Below are positions 12,240 to 23,377 of a DNA stretch of 64,000 nt, one piece after another. The translations under genes were made by a program, and so were the position numbers. Within the stretch, counting starts at the first letter, position 1; each line of letters opens with the position of its first letter. This DNA comes from Calamus simplicifolius (taxonomy: Eukaryota > Streptophyta > Magnoliopsida > Arecales > Arecaceae), in assembly GCA_900491605.1 (NCBI GenBank), contig UESW01003902.1, positions 1,063,776-1,127,775 of the forward strand, read 5' to 3'. The notes below the pieces were generated by a model, which worked only from the letters and a program-made list of their open reading frames with translations, was not told where the DNA came from and did not search any database.

Positions 12240-12923
12240 CAATATATCATGATAAAGCATTAGGACACCAAGGTTAAAAAAATACGACACCTCACTTGAA
12301 GAAATACAACAACACGATTATGATTGAACCTCAGATACCAGGAATACATGACATCTATGATCTGAATAATGGCTTATGTTCATCTTCCTGGTTAAAAACA
12401 ATGACACCCATTAATAGTTAAAGATATGAACTTACAATAGCCGAATTCAGAAGTCGTGACACCCCAGTTTACAAAAAACGACACCGAAGCTGTAAAATTA
12501 TGACACCCATTCATAACACATTGAGGAAGGGCCTAACGACACAAAGGTTCACATATTACGACACCGTAGCTAAAAATGTTCAGGCAGGAACTAATGATAC
12601 CCCATGAAACAACTTACGACACCCCATATAAAAAATAACGACACCTTTAGCAGTTAAAGATACCCCAGAAAGCAACAAACGAAGATCGCAAAGGTTATAA
12701 TCACGGGTGTCGTAGCGTTCTCGCTAGGGTGTCGTAACGTTTCAACTTGGGTGTCGCAAAGATTTTTAGGCGAATTCCTCTTGGGGTGTCGCGGACCTTC
12801 TCTCTAGCGTCAGTTATAAGCATGACACACCCTTTAGCAATTCAAGACACCCCAGAGAACAAACTACGACACCCCGGAAAGCAACAAACGAAGATCACGA
12901 AGGTTATAAGAATGGGTGTTGTA
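12240..12923 (+). repeat. Sparse CGACACCC array at the broken right side of MULE-L
   Basis: Irregularly spaced GACACCCC/GACACCC motifs, with a short opposite-orientation block (GGGTGTCGTAGCG at about 12705, GGTGTCGCGGACC at about 12785). It ends at the junction with the gypsy LTR fragment. Confidence 0.7.
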
Positions 12924-13243
12924 GCTTACTTATTGAGTGTAAGCTCATATAAATCTTACAATGTTTTTCAGAGCCACAGGACTGAAGAATGGGACCTGGG
13001 GTAGTTGGAGCTTCATTCAAAGGAAACTAAGATCCAACATTTCGTTGTAACCCCAGTGACTTATGTATGATGGGCATGTAGCCTAAAACCTATGATTATG
13101 ATTTGTATTAAAAACCATTTAAATTGGACGATATATAGTTATTACCCCTTCTTGTATTAAATGTTATATTTTGGGACGCCTTGCATACCAGGCATGCGGC
13201 GGGTTGCCACCCCTAGATCCAATATAGGGTCTGGGGCGTGACA
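12924..13243 (+). repeat. Truncated 5' LTR (last ~320 bp)
   Basis: Matches the end of the 3' LTR from GCTTACTTATTGAGTGTAAG (19937 onward) to the terminal GCGTGACA. It has about 50 bp (around 13120-13170) that the 3' LTR lacks, between short direct repeats TGTATTAAA, consistent with a deletion in the 3' LTR. The junction with MULE-L at 12923 shows no target duplication. Confidence 0.85.
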
Positions 13244-13250
13244 GCTTCTG

Positions 13251-13266
13251 TGGTATCAGAGCTAGG
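13251..13266 (+). other. Primer binding site (initiator Met tRNA type)
   Basis: TGGTATCAGAGCTAGG a few bases after the LTR end matches the usual plant retrotransposon primer site complementary to the 3' end of initiator methionine tRNA. Confidence 0.9.
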
Positions 13267-13429
13267 TTTGACCTTAGGGGCAAACATAAGATGACACTAG
13301 GCAAAACAGTAGGATGACACTGGGAGGGTAACAACTCTAAGAAGATATAATTTTTCTAATAAATATGTTTTGAAAACTTAAGGGTTGTAAAGATATTGAT
13401 TGGAACCAAACTTGGCAGGGAATAGTCAT

Positions 13430-14510
13430 GCCTCATCACAACAGAAGTATGCGACAAGTTGGATGTTCCCAGGTTGGTGACTCAGGCCAGCAGGGAGGCT
13501 AGCAAACTTCTGGAGGTTCTGGTTCCATCAATGTGGCTGGTAATGGCCAGCAACAGCGCCAGACTGAGATACTTCAAGCCCTTGTGGAAATGGTGCTGGC
13601 TATGCAGCAGCAGATCCAACAAGTGGTGTCTGCTCAGCCCATCCCTCCTACTCAGCAAAAGTCATGAGTCGAACCTGAACCACCAGTCCAGCCCGCTCCA
13701 CCGCAACCCTGGCAAGGAGGGCGTCGGAGCTTTGCTGAGTTTAAGAGCTTAGCCCCTGCTCCCTTCTCTGGATCCACCAACCCCGCTGATGCTGAGGGAT
13801 GGATGAGGGAGATGGAGAAGGCCTTCATGGCCCATGGTATCCAGGAGGAGGAGCGAATTAGATTTTCCACCTACCTCCTTCAAGGGGAGGCATATGATTG
13901 GTGGTTGCATATGGAGCAGCGATTGGGTGGACAAGCTGTTTCCTGGAGGGAGTTCAAGGAGACCTTTTTCAACAAATACTTTCCCAGTAGTGTGCAAAGG
14001 CAGATGGAGTTTGAGTTTCTGGAGCTGGAACAGAAGAATATCTCTGTGGCCCAGTACGAAGCCGAGTTCACTAGGCTAGCCCAGTTTGCTCCGAAAATAG
14101 TGACCACTGAGAGAGCCAAGATCACCAGGTTCACTGAAGGACTGCGACCCAAACTGAGGCAAGCAGTCAATGCATTTGAACTCTCCACATATTGTGCTGT
14201 AGTGAGCAAAGCCCTGGTGATCGAAAGAGACATGAATAGAAACCAGAAGGAGTGGGAGCTAAAGAGGAAGAGGAAGGGGTCTCCTTCGGGCCAGTCTTCA
14301 GGGCAGGCTAAGAAGAAGGATACATATCAGCCCCCTACAGGACCGAAGGGTAAGAGACCCGTTGCCCTCACTGCGGGAACTTCCACTCGGGCAGGCAGTG
14401 CCGTGGGCCGAGAGGTGCCTGCTTCATATGTGGGAAAGTGGATCACAATATGGCCACTTGTCCCCTTTGGAGGGATCAGCTGTCTTCTCCAAATCTTGGG
14501 ATGAACCAGC
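13430..14510 (+). pseudogene. Gypsy gag
   Basis: Capsid protein region of the chromovirus. The long open part (13803-14504) has the retrotransposon gag domain: RFSTYLLQGEAYDWW, WREFKETFFNKYFP, FLELEQKNISVAQYEAEFTRL and FTEGLRPKLRQ. A basic linker follows. A frameshift at about 14360 puts the zinc knuckle (about 14412-14453, CFICGKVDHNMATC, a CX2CX4HX4C motif) in a different frame. The N-terminal part before 13803 is also out of frame. Confidence 0.85.
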
Positions 14511-14689
14511 CGCAGCAGCCGAGGACCCAGAAGGGTCTTCACCCTCACCCAACAGGATGCTGCCGCTTCAAACTCCGTTGTGGCAGATATACCTGTTACT
14601 TAAGCACTCCTTTAAGATTATTTCATTCGTATGCGATATAATGCATTGATCAGAAGGATAAATAAGATCAGCTATATGACATCTAAGAC

Positions 14690-16605
14690 AACTAAACTTT
14701 GTGATCATGGACAATTAAAGTAGGCAACACTTATGCTCAGACTTTAGTAGATCCGGGTGCCATGCATTCGTTTATATCTGATGCTTATCTTGCCAATAAT
14801 GCATCGTTGACACCCGTTCCCCTAGAACAAGAGTTGCTCATTGCATTCCCAAATGGAGATGTTATGAGGGTGGAGTCTGTATGCAGATCCTACCAGATTA
14901 ACATGGGCGACAAGAGGCCGGAGGTTGATCTAATCGTCCTTCCACTAAAGTCCTTTGATGTTATTCTTGGGATGGACTGGTTGGCCTTCTATCATGCTTC
15001 AGTAGACTGTTTCAGGAAAATGGTGATCTTCAAAATCCCTAATCAGCCTGAATTCAGTTTTACTGGAAGACAGGAACGCTTAGCCTCAGTGTTTGTATCA
15101 GCACTGCAGGCTGCCAAATATTTGAAGAAAGGTGGCCAAGGGTTTCTTGCTGTGGTCAAGGACCTTCAGCAGAAAGTGAAGTTGGAGGATATTCCAGTGG
15201 CTATGGAGTTTCCTGACGTCTTCCCGGATGATTTGACCGAATTGCCTCCGGACCGGGAAGTGGAGTTCACCATTGATTTGGTCCCTGACACTGGACCTAT
15301 ATCCAAGGCCCCTTATCGTATGGCCCCAGCTGAACTAAAAGAGTTGAAGAGCCAATTGCAGGAGCTCCTAGACAGGGGATTTATCAGACCGAGTGTCTCT
15401 CCTTGGGGTGCTCCAGTATTATTTGTCAAAAAGAAGGATGGAGTCTTTGGCTCTGCATTGATTACCGAGAAATCAATAAGGTAACAGTGCGGAACAAGTA
15501 TCCCTTGCCAAGGATCGATGATCTGTTTGATCAACTCCAAGGAGCTCGGTATTCTCGAATATTGATCTTCGGTCAGGATACCATCAACTCAAGGTCCAGG
15601 CTGGAGATGTGCCTAAGACAGCATTCAGGACTAGGTATGGCCACTACGAGTTCTTGGTGATGTCGTTCGGGTTAACTAATGCCCCGACAGCATTCATGGA
15701 CTTGATGAACAGAATCTTTAAGCCATACTTAGACCAGTTTGTGGTGGTGTTCATTGATGACATCCTGGTGTATTCTAAAAGCCAGGAGGATCATATGGAC
15801 CACCTGAAGATTGTTCTGCAAACCCTTCGGGAGAAAAAGCTTTATGCCAAGTTGCAGAAATGTGACTTCTGGTTGAGCCAAGTATCATTCTTGGGTCACG
15901 TAATATCTAAAAATGGCATAACTGTGGACCCAAAGAAGATTGAGGCAGTTGTAAATTGGAGTCGACCTTCCAATGTATCTGAAGTCAGAAGCTTCGTGGG
16001 CTGGCTGGATATTATCGCAGATTCGTGGAGGGCTTTTCTCGCATTGCTCTACCCCTGACTCGCTTGACCCAAAAGCAAGCAAAGTTTGATTGGACTGAGG
16101 AGTGTGAGAGAAGTTTCCAGGAGCTGAAACAACGCCTAGTGTCAGCCCCGTCCTTACCCTTCCATTAGGATCTGGAGGATTCACTCTATACACGGATGCT
16201 TCTCGGAAGGGATTGGGATGTGTTCTGATGCAAAATGAGAAGGTGATAGCTTATGCCTCCAGACAGCTAAAGTCATACGAGCAAAATTATCCTACTCATG
16301 ACCTGAGTTGGCTGCTGTAATTTTGCCTTAAAGATCTGGCGGCATTATCTATATGGAGAAGCATGTGATGTGTACACAGACCACAAAAGTTGAAGTACAT
16401 CTTCACTCAGAAGGAGTTAAACTTGAGGCAAAGGAGGTGGATGGAGCTACTAAAAGATTATGACCTGAACCTGCACTATCATCCAGGGAAGGCCAATGTG
16501 GTAGCTGATGCCTTGAGTAGGAAGTCCTCCTCGGAGTTAGCTTCTATGATCACCTCTCAGCCTCACATCCAGAGGGATCTTGAGAAGCTGGAGGTTGGAT
16601 TGTGA
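14690..16605 (+). pseudogene. Gypsy protease, reverse transcriptase and RNase H
   Basis: Aspartic protease: LVDPGAMHSFIS at about 14745, where most plant relatives read DSGATHSF, then ILGMDWLAFYHA. Reverse transcriptase: YRMAPAELKELKSQLQELLD and GFIRPSVSPWGAPVLFVKKKDG, a frameshift near 15440, CIDYREINKVTVRNKYPLPR, damage around 15560-15600, then FLVMSFGLTNAPTAFMDL and the FIDDILVY catalytic box (about 15750), through SFLGHVISKNGI. RNase H follows in broken frames (YTDASRKGLG at about 16190; PGKANVVADALSRK at about 16490). At least three frame breaks mean no functional pol. Confidence 0.87.
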
Positions 16606-16619
16606 GTACAACGGTCCGA

Positions 16620-18102
16620 TGGGCTTGTAGCAGCACTTGTACTCCAACCAACTCTGTTAGATAGGATCAAGTCCTCCCAGAAAGAAGACTTGGACTGCAA
16701 AAGATTAAAGAAGCCGTGAAGTCAGGGGTTCAGAATGAATTTACTATAATGAAGGATGGATCCCTGAGATTTGATGGTAGGCTCTGTGTGCCAAATGTGG
16801 TGGAACTAAGAGCAGAGATTCTGAAGGAGGCCCACTATTCTCCTTACACGGTGCACCCAGGAGGTACCAAGATGTACAAGGACCTAAAAGAAAACTTTTG
16901 GTGGAAAGGAATGAAGAGCGAGATTGCTCAGTATGTAGCCAAATGTTTGGTATGTCAGCAAGTGAAGGCTGAGCATCAAAGGCCTGCGGGACCCCTTCAA
17001 TCTCTGATGATTCCACAATGGAAATGGGAGAAGATCACTATGGACTTCGTGACTGGCCTGCCTAAGACCCCTCGGAACAATGATGCGGTATGGGTCATTG
17101 TAGACAGATTGACGAAGTCAGCCCATTTTCCTGCCATTCAGAGTTGGGATCTCCAGTGAGAGATTGGCCAACATGTATATTGAGCAAATTGTGAAGCTTC
17201 ATGGTATTCCCGTATCTATTGTATCAGATAGGGATACTAGGTTTGTGTCCCAATTCTGGAAGAGTCTTCATAGAGCTCTGGGGACCAAATTGAACTTCAG
17301 CATAGCCTTCCATCCCCAGACAGATGGGCAGTCTGAGAGAACCATACAAACCCTGGAGGACATGTTGCGAGCCTGTGTGATGGACTTGGGTGGTGCTTGG
17401 GACAACCACTTATCTTTAGTGGAATTTGCTTACAATAACAGCTACCAGGCCAGTATCCAGATGGCTCCATTTGAGGCCTTGTATGGTAGAAAATGCAGAT
17501 CTCCCTTATGTTGGGATGATGTGGGGGAGAGAAAATTGTTGGGCCCTGATGATTCGGTAGACAGTAGAGAAGGTGCAACTGATCAAGGGACGACTCCGCA
17601 CAGCTCAGAGCCGACAGAAGAGCTATGCTGATGTGAGAAGAAGGGAGCTAGAATTTCAAATTGGAGATCATGTCTTCTTGAAGATATCACCAACAAAAAT
17701 GTGATGAGATTTGGGATTAGAGTAAACTGAGTCCACGATACATTGGGCCATTTGAGATTCTGAGCAAAGTAGGGGAGGTGGCTTATAGCCTGGCATTACC
17801 TCCGGTACTCTCTAGGTACACAATGTATTTATGTATCTATGTTGAGAAAGTACATTCCTGACCCCAGCCATGTGATACAGTTTGAGCCCATGCAGTTAAG
17901 GAAGGATCTAACGTATGAGGAGCATCCTGTGCGTATTGTGGACCGCAAGGATCAAGTTTTAAGACGGCGTAGCATTCCTTATGTCAAGGTTCAGTGGAGT
18001 AACCATTCTGAGTGGGAAGCTACTTGGGAGCTTGAGGCAGAAATTAAAGAGAAATATCCTCAATTGTTTGTACATAACATATGTAATTGGAAAGAAGATT
18101 AA
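16620..18102 (+). pseudogene. Gypsy integrase with C-terminal chromodomain
   Basis: HHCC zinc-binding region (HYSPYTVHPG, CLVCQQVKAEHQRP, about 16840-16980). DDE core with TMDFVTGLP and VDRLTKSAHF (17038-17130), a stop after about 17156, then SIVSDRDTRF and HPQTDGQSERTIQTLED (17214-17360). A C-terminal chromodomain-like region at 17839-18102 (HPVRIVDRKDQVLRRR, YVKVQWSNHSEWEATWE). Chromodomains of this class are thought to guide integration to modified chromatin. A second frame break lies near 17580-17840. Confidence 0.87.
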
Positions 18103-18168
18103 TCATATGATAAAGCTTTGGATTCTAATGTTATATGAGATACACCAATTTCGAGGCCAAATTTTTAT

Positions 18169-18180
18169 AAGAAGGGAGAA
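18169..18180 (+). other. Polypurine tract
   Basis: Purine-rich AAGAAGGGAGAA directly before the 3' LTR start, the expected plus-strand primer site. Confidence 0.75.
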
Positions 18181-20203
18181 TGTAAGCCCTGTTCGTCGAT
18201 GGATCCTCACATGGTGAGGATCCGCCATTGTTGACGGAGGAAGGGGGCGCCGCCCCCTTCCTCCGCCATTGTTGACGGCTGTGGCAAGGGGGCGCCGCAG
18301 CCAGTCAAGGAAGGGGGCGCCGACGCGCCCCTTCACATGGGTACAGGGGAGGGATAACCCTCCCCTCACCACTATTTAAGGAGGGGGGGAGCACCCCTCC
18401 TTCTCCACGAGCTCTCCCCCGGCGCCGGCCACAGGTAAGGGAGAGAGAGAGGGAATTACAGAGAGATTTAGAGAGAGAACAGGGAGGAACCAAGCCGGTT
18501 CACGGCTTGGTTCGGGCCCGACGGAGTGCCCGATGCCTCGCCGGGCCTGGGCGTCGGCCAGGAGACCTCATCGGCGTGAGTGACCATCCAGTGAGGATCC
18601 GACCGGCCGTGGTGGCCGGCCGTGCCACTGGCATGAGTCGCGTGCCATGGATCGTGCGAAAGAGAGAGAGAAATTGAGGGAGAAAGAGAGGGAGAGGGAG
18701 CCGGCCGCGGTGGCGGCCAGCTCTGGCCCGGTTGCCGACGGCCGGGCCGCTTGAAATTTGGCCGACGGCGGCCCTGGCCGCCGGCACGGCCTCCCCTGTT
18801 TTGGGTGAAACAGGGGAGGCGGGAGGAGGGAGACGGCTCAGCGGGCCGGGCTGTCCCCTTTGGGCCCTATTGGGCCGGCTCGCGAGCTATTTTGCGGCTA
18901 CATTTTGGGCCCCGTATGGGTCGGGAATGGAGAAATAAAAATATGGCCCGATTGGCGTTGATTCTAGTTTCTTAGGATATTTTTATTTCCCCATTCGGGC
19001 TTATATATTGAGAGATATTTGAGTCCAAAGTTGGGCCCAGGATTAGACTGGGTAGACTTTAGGGGATGCTGCATTATTCCAATTTTTGAGATTTAATGTG
19101 AAAATTAATGCTGTAGGTAACCAGAAGTCCACATAGCTGATTTACAGTTTGGAATTAGCATACTGAGGTAAGTAAGCCATTTATTATAATTTTTATAATT
19201 TATTAGAATATAAAATTATGGATATTATTATTTGGAAAAATAAGACAAAATGAATTTTGTTATACAATTGGGTATCTGTTATAATTATATGTGATTACTA
19301 ATATTTGCAAAGTAATGGATAAATGTGCAAAAATTGAATGATGTGATTATTTTGGCTTTGCAAAATATACTGGTATTATTGATGTATTTTATGCTATGAA
19401 TGTACAAACCACTGTATGTGATATGAGGAGCTTATGCTCATGATGATGCATGATGTGCTACATGCAAATATGATGATGATATGTGTCACCGCGGTTCTCA
19501 TATGATGTGAAACGATATGAAATGCCAAGTGATATGGGACCCATCTCCACAGGGGGAGATATGTGGAGGACACACATCTAAAGGATGTGATATGATTGAT
19601 ATATTGCATAATGCACATACATCTAGAGGATGTGTTGTGATTGATTATGATATATGGCATAACGCTGGTACCATGACCCTTCCTCTTAGGGGACATTAAA
19701 GAGTGATACACCAGATGGGTGTTGTAGGGCCGTGGACACATAAGGAAATAATAATTATATGAATACAGTGGGTTTGTTTACATTGCATATTTCAGCATTT
19801 ATTGTATAATTAAGCTTCCAAAATTATTTGAGCTGATGATACATGTTTTGATAACATGATAAATATATTTGAAATTGAAAGTTTTATACATGAAAATGTG
19901 GTTTGATAACATTTGACGAAATGATTATATAATAGGCTTACTTATTGAGTGTAAGCTCATATAAATCTTACAATTTTTTCAGAGCCACAGGACTGAAGAA
20001 TGGAACCTGGGGTAGTTGGAGCTTCATTCAGAGGAAACTAAGATCCAACATTTCGTTGTAACCCCAGTGAATTATGTATGATGGGCATGTAGCCTAAAAC
20101 CTATGATTATAATTTGTATTAAATTATATTTTGTGACGCCTTGCATGCGAGGCATGTGGCGGGTTGCCACCCTTAAATCCAATATAGGGTATGGAGCGTG
20201 ACA
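18181..20203 (+). repeat. 3' LTR of the chromovirus (~2.0 kb)
   Basis: Begins TGTAAGCCC after the polypurine tract and ends GCGTGACA, so it has TG...CA ends. Its first third is GC-rich (18180-18900, repeated GGGGGCGCCG blocks) and may be the promoter/leader. The rest is AT-rich with ATGATG and GGATGTG-type short repeats near 19430-19680. The last ~270 bp match the truncated 5' LTR. Confidence 0.85.
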
Positions 20204-23200
20204 AGGTGTTGACTGCTAGCCTGACATTTATGCTAGACCATGTGTTCATAATGGAGAAAATGACTCCTACTGGCTGAGCTAGAGAGGGCCCTCTCTCTCT
20301 GCTCTCTCTCTCTTCTTCTCTGGCAACGATGAAGCCGCTGTCAATGAGCAATGGGCTGCTCTGCGTCCAAATTGCCTATCCAGTATTTTGGTATACTGAA
20401 ATACTTTGTAATTCTTAAGCAATTTAATTGAATATTCTTTATAGAAAATATCAAGAAAAAACTTCCTGAATAGACAAACCAAGTCTTATTTATTGCATAT
20501 CCACTCGCTCTAATAAATTCAATCTTAAGTGCAATCCCAACATAGCGGATGTCTTTGTGATACCAATCCCTGCCAATATCATTCAAAAATTAGAGAAAAC
20601 AGGGCGTTTCTTTCTTTGAAAAGCCAAGAGAATAGCAGTCAAGTCTGTTAAATATATCCTCTTATAGAGACTTAAATGGTCCATATATAATATTATTACA
20701 TCATGTGATAAGAATAAGAGATGAAATGGTAGAATTTGTTACAAATGGGTCTCTGTTCTACAACTCAACTCAACTCAACTCCATTGACGATAAAGTCGAC
20801 ACTCAAATTACAAATGAATCTCTATTTTAGCTTTTAAAAAAGATTCTATTTTTCATCAGGCTAGCCTTAATATCTTGTGATTTGCTTTTGGCCCTAGTTT
20901 GATGTTTAATTAGCATAACTGAAGGTATGTTTTGTGCTATTAAAAATTTATTTTTTTATACTCTAAATATAAATGCTTTCGTAGCCTTCTAGCCTCTAGT
21001 CTAGTAGAAAGTTTAGCGGTCTTGGTGTCATTAACTTCTCAACCTTCAACTGAACCTTTCTTCTAAAAGGAAAAGTCTTTGTGTATCGAATTTCGGTGCA
21101 CAAAACATGCATCGAGCATGATCATTAGTCATGCGCTCGCATACACGCTCTAATGGGCACACGATCAATGCATGCTTTATGCATCAGAGTCTAATGCATA
21201 AAGGGAAAGCTCAAGTAGAAACCCCCCAACCCGATAAAGATTTGTCCCATGCGCACGCATACTTGAGAAAAGAATAACTCTTTCAGATTCACAAACAAGA
21301 AAGAAAACAACTACTTAGCCCTCTGAAATCGTTCCAACAAAAATTTGTGGAACTATGTTATATTCCCCTCGGTAAAATATAAAGAGATGAAACATATTTA
21401 ACAAATTTAAGCAGTCATCAGCTTGTCTAGTCACAGCCTTGGGCTGACTTCTGAACCATCACCACCCCGAGATTAACAACGGGTGAGGCGAGGCAGCCTC
21501 TCCCAACAGGCACCATAGTTGTTGCCCTCTTGGCGAGAAGTACTTTAATTTTTTTTTCTTTTTTAATTCCCAATTTCATCTTCTATTCTAAATTTAATTA
21601 ACCTGGACATAATTTTAATACTTCATCTTTTCACCGATTTCAGAATTCCGATTTCAGAATTCTACCATCGGGTTCAATATTACATGGCTGAATATATGCG
21701 ACTATTAACTACACATTTTGTCTTATTATTTTCTTGAAAAGTTTAATTAACTGTTCTTAATCTTATCTTCATCATCAAACATAAAGATAGGCTCTCGATT
21801 TTTTTGATACGAGGATATTTTGTTGACTGCTTCAGTGGACCAGCACTGTGAAGACCATCAAAATCAATGCTTTTCATGCTCCCTCCACAAAATAAGGATA
21901 TTATTAGCTTTCCACCAGTATATAAGCGTTGCTATTCTATTCGGCGTCTTCTTTATCAAGCAAAGAAACCTAATAATGAATCACTAAGGACTTGCTGAGG
22001 TCCGGGGATAATCCATTAGCTTAATCATCAAAAACACGAGCTCCTCAAGTTTATTTGGACATCTTCTGTACATTGCCCATCATTTTATAAATTTTTCATC
22101 TCATAGGCATTATATCTACAGTTAGATATATAGAACACAGGTTACACCTAAATGACACCGAACCAATTGAACTTGCTTTTTTTAAAAACAAACATTTCAC
22201 CAAAGAAATCAGACTCGCACTGCTACCAAATAGATGCAAATTCATGAGTAGAATATGAAATTAAGGAGATATAACTAAAATATATGTGCTAGTGTTTCTC
22301 GCTATTGTTTCTTGTCCTAACCATTCAAGCTATTGCTTCCTGTCTTTTTCTTTCCACAAAATATTATAAATTCTCGGCATTTTTTTCTGACCGCCTCTAG
22401 CAAAATCGCTCTTGGAGGCCAATAGCAACATTCTAGAGGGAGAAATAATGGGGGCACTTCGGCAGTTCTGAGTAAAAGTTTATCGGTTTGAGCCTGATCA
22501 AGGCACTTAGTTGACTAAGCTTATTCTAATTATTTCCATTCACTTTGAAAGCCAAGTTGCCAGGGTGATGCAAAGACCTCGAGACAGATTCACTGAAGAT
22601 AACTTTGTTTTTGAAATAAAGATACGCTGTTATTACCCATTTAGATTTCCAGATCTGAGTAGCATAATTATGATCCTTCAATCAAATAACTAAGATTGGC
22701 AGCCCATCCTCGCTGGAGGGGACACATTGCTAACCTCTTCCCCTATTGAAGCCATTTCATAAAAGTGAAGGACAACCATAAAACGCAGCAGCGACGATTA
22801 CATCAATAATGAATGAACGAGGGGCTCAAACCAATTTGCATCACTATAAAGCGGCGCAGAAACACCCATCAATTCTTGTGCAGGCCAGCACAACTGTCTC
22901 TGACCTGAGGGTTGACATGAAAGGTTAAGAATAGGCAGTCAGAAGAGACCTTGAACTTTACTGGTCCAGTTACACTAAATACTAGTTAGGGAACGAATCA
23001 ATACAAAACCCAATTGGTTAGGTAAGGTCTTGTGAAACCAGATCCAGCTCATTATTGGCACTTATTTATGTAAATGTGAATTTTGATAAGCAGATGACCA
23101 ATTGTTTAATATGTTTGCGTTAACTATTGAACATTTGATATGTAGAAGAAAACAACTGATTCTATTCCAAATAAATAGCAGACCTCTTCAATTAAATTCT

Positions 23201-23253
23201 TTTTGGAATTTCTTCTGATTTTCACATTTTCAAGTGCCAGACTGCTTCCTTTA

Positions 23254-23377
23254 TTAATCAATGCCTGGAAGGACCAGCTCTTCTTTGTGTAAAGACTCCT
23301 GAAACTCCTGCATTCTTTGCAGAACCTTCACAGTCCACCCTGGAGAGCTTATAGCACTGGAAGTAGATGCGTGCGAA
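23254..23377 (-). CDS. Possible terminal exon, unknown protein
   Basis: On the minus strand a pyrimidine-rich acceptor (CCCTCTTTTAG) is followed by an open frame ending in TAA at 23254. It reads SPGWTVKVLQRMQEFQ then ESLHKEELVLPGID. Composition is protein-like, but the family is not recognised. A possible 31-bp exon upstream (about 23722-23752, AG|...CAA|GTGAGT) would join in frame. Another frame of the same segment is also open, so the coding status is tentative. Confidence 0.3.

Larger units (their letters stand above)
2997..12923. mobile_element. MULE-L: decayed giant Mutator-like element with Ulp1-like and FAR1-type genes
   Basis: The left end (about 2997-3520) is homologous to both terminal inverted repeats of MULE-R at 41104 and 54716, sharing GGTGCAGCA, TGGGCTGCACC and TTGGTCCACGTGGATCC. 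Inside, in order: a ~120-bp array, a small minus-strand ORF, another array, a Ulp1-like protease pseudogene (+), a ~113-bp array, a FAR1-type transposase pseudogene (-), and a sparser array. The right terminal repeat is missing: homology stops at about 12923, where a truncated gypsy LTR starts. The two genes are convergent with an array between them, which may be the ancestral order of the family. Both genes carry stops and frameshifts, so the copy is not autonomous. Confidence 0.8.
12924..20203 (+). mobile_element. Tekay/Del-type Ty3-gypsy chromovirus, 5'-LTR truncated
   Basis: LTR retrotransposon with order truncated 5' LTR, PBS, gag, protease, reverse transcriptase, RNase H, integrase, chromodomain, polypurine tract, 3' LTR. 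Pol order and a C-terminal chromodomain define the chromoviruses, and the gag and long (~2.0 kb) LTR fit the Tekay/Del lineage. The internal region (13244-18180) is about 4.9 kb. Only the last ~320 bp of the 5' LTR remains, fused directly to MULE-L array DNA. Reading frames are broken in gag, RT and RNase H. Confidence 0.88.

Noticed and set aside
18500..18975. Arg/Gly-rich ORFs near 18.5-19.0 kb
   Set aside because: They lie within the GC-rich part of the gypsy 3' LTR and have no homology visible to me.
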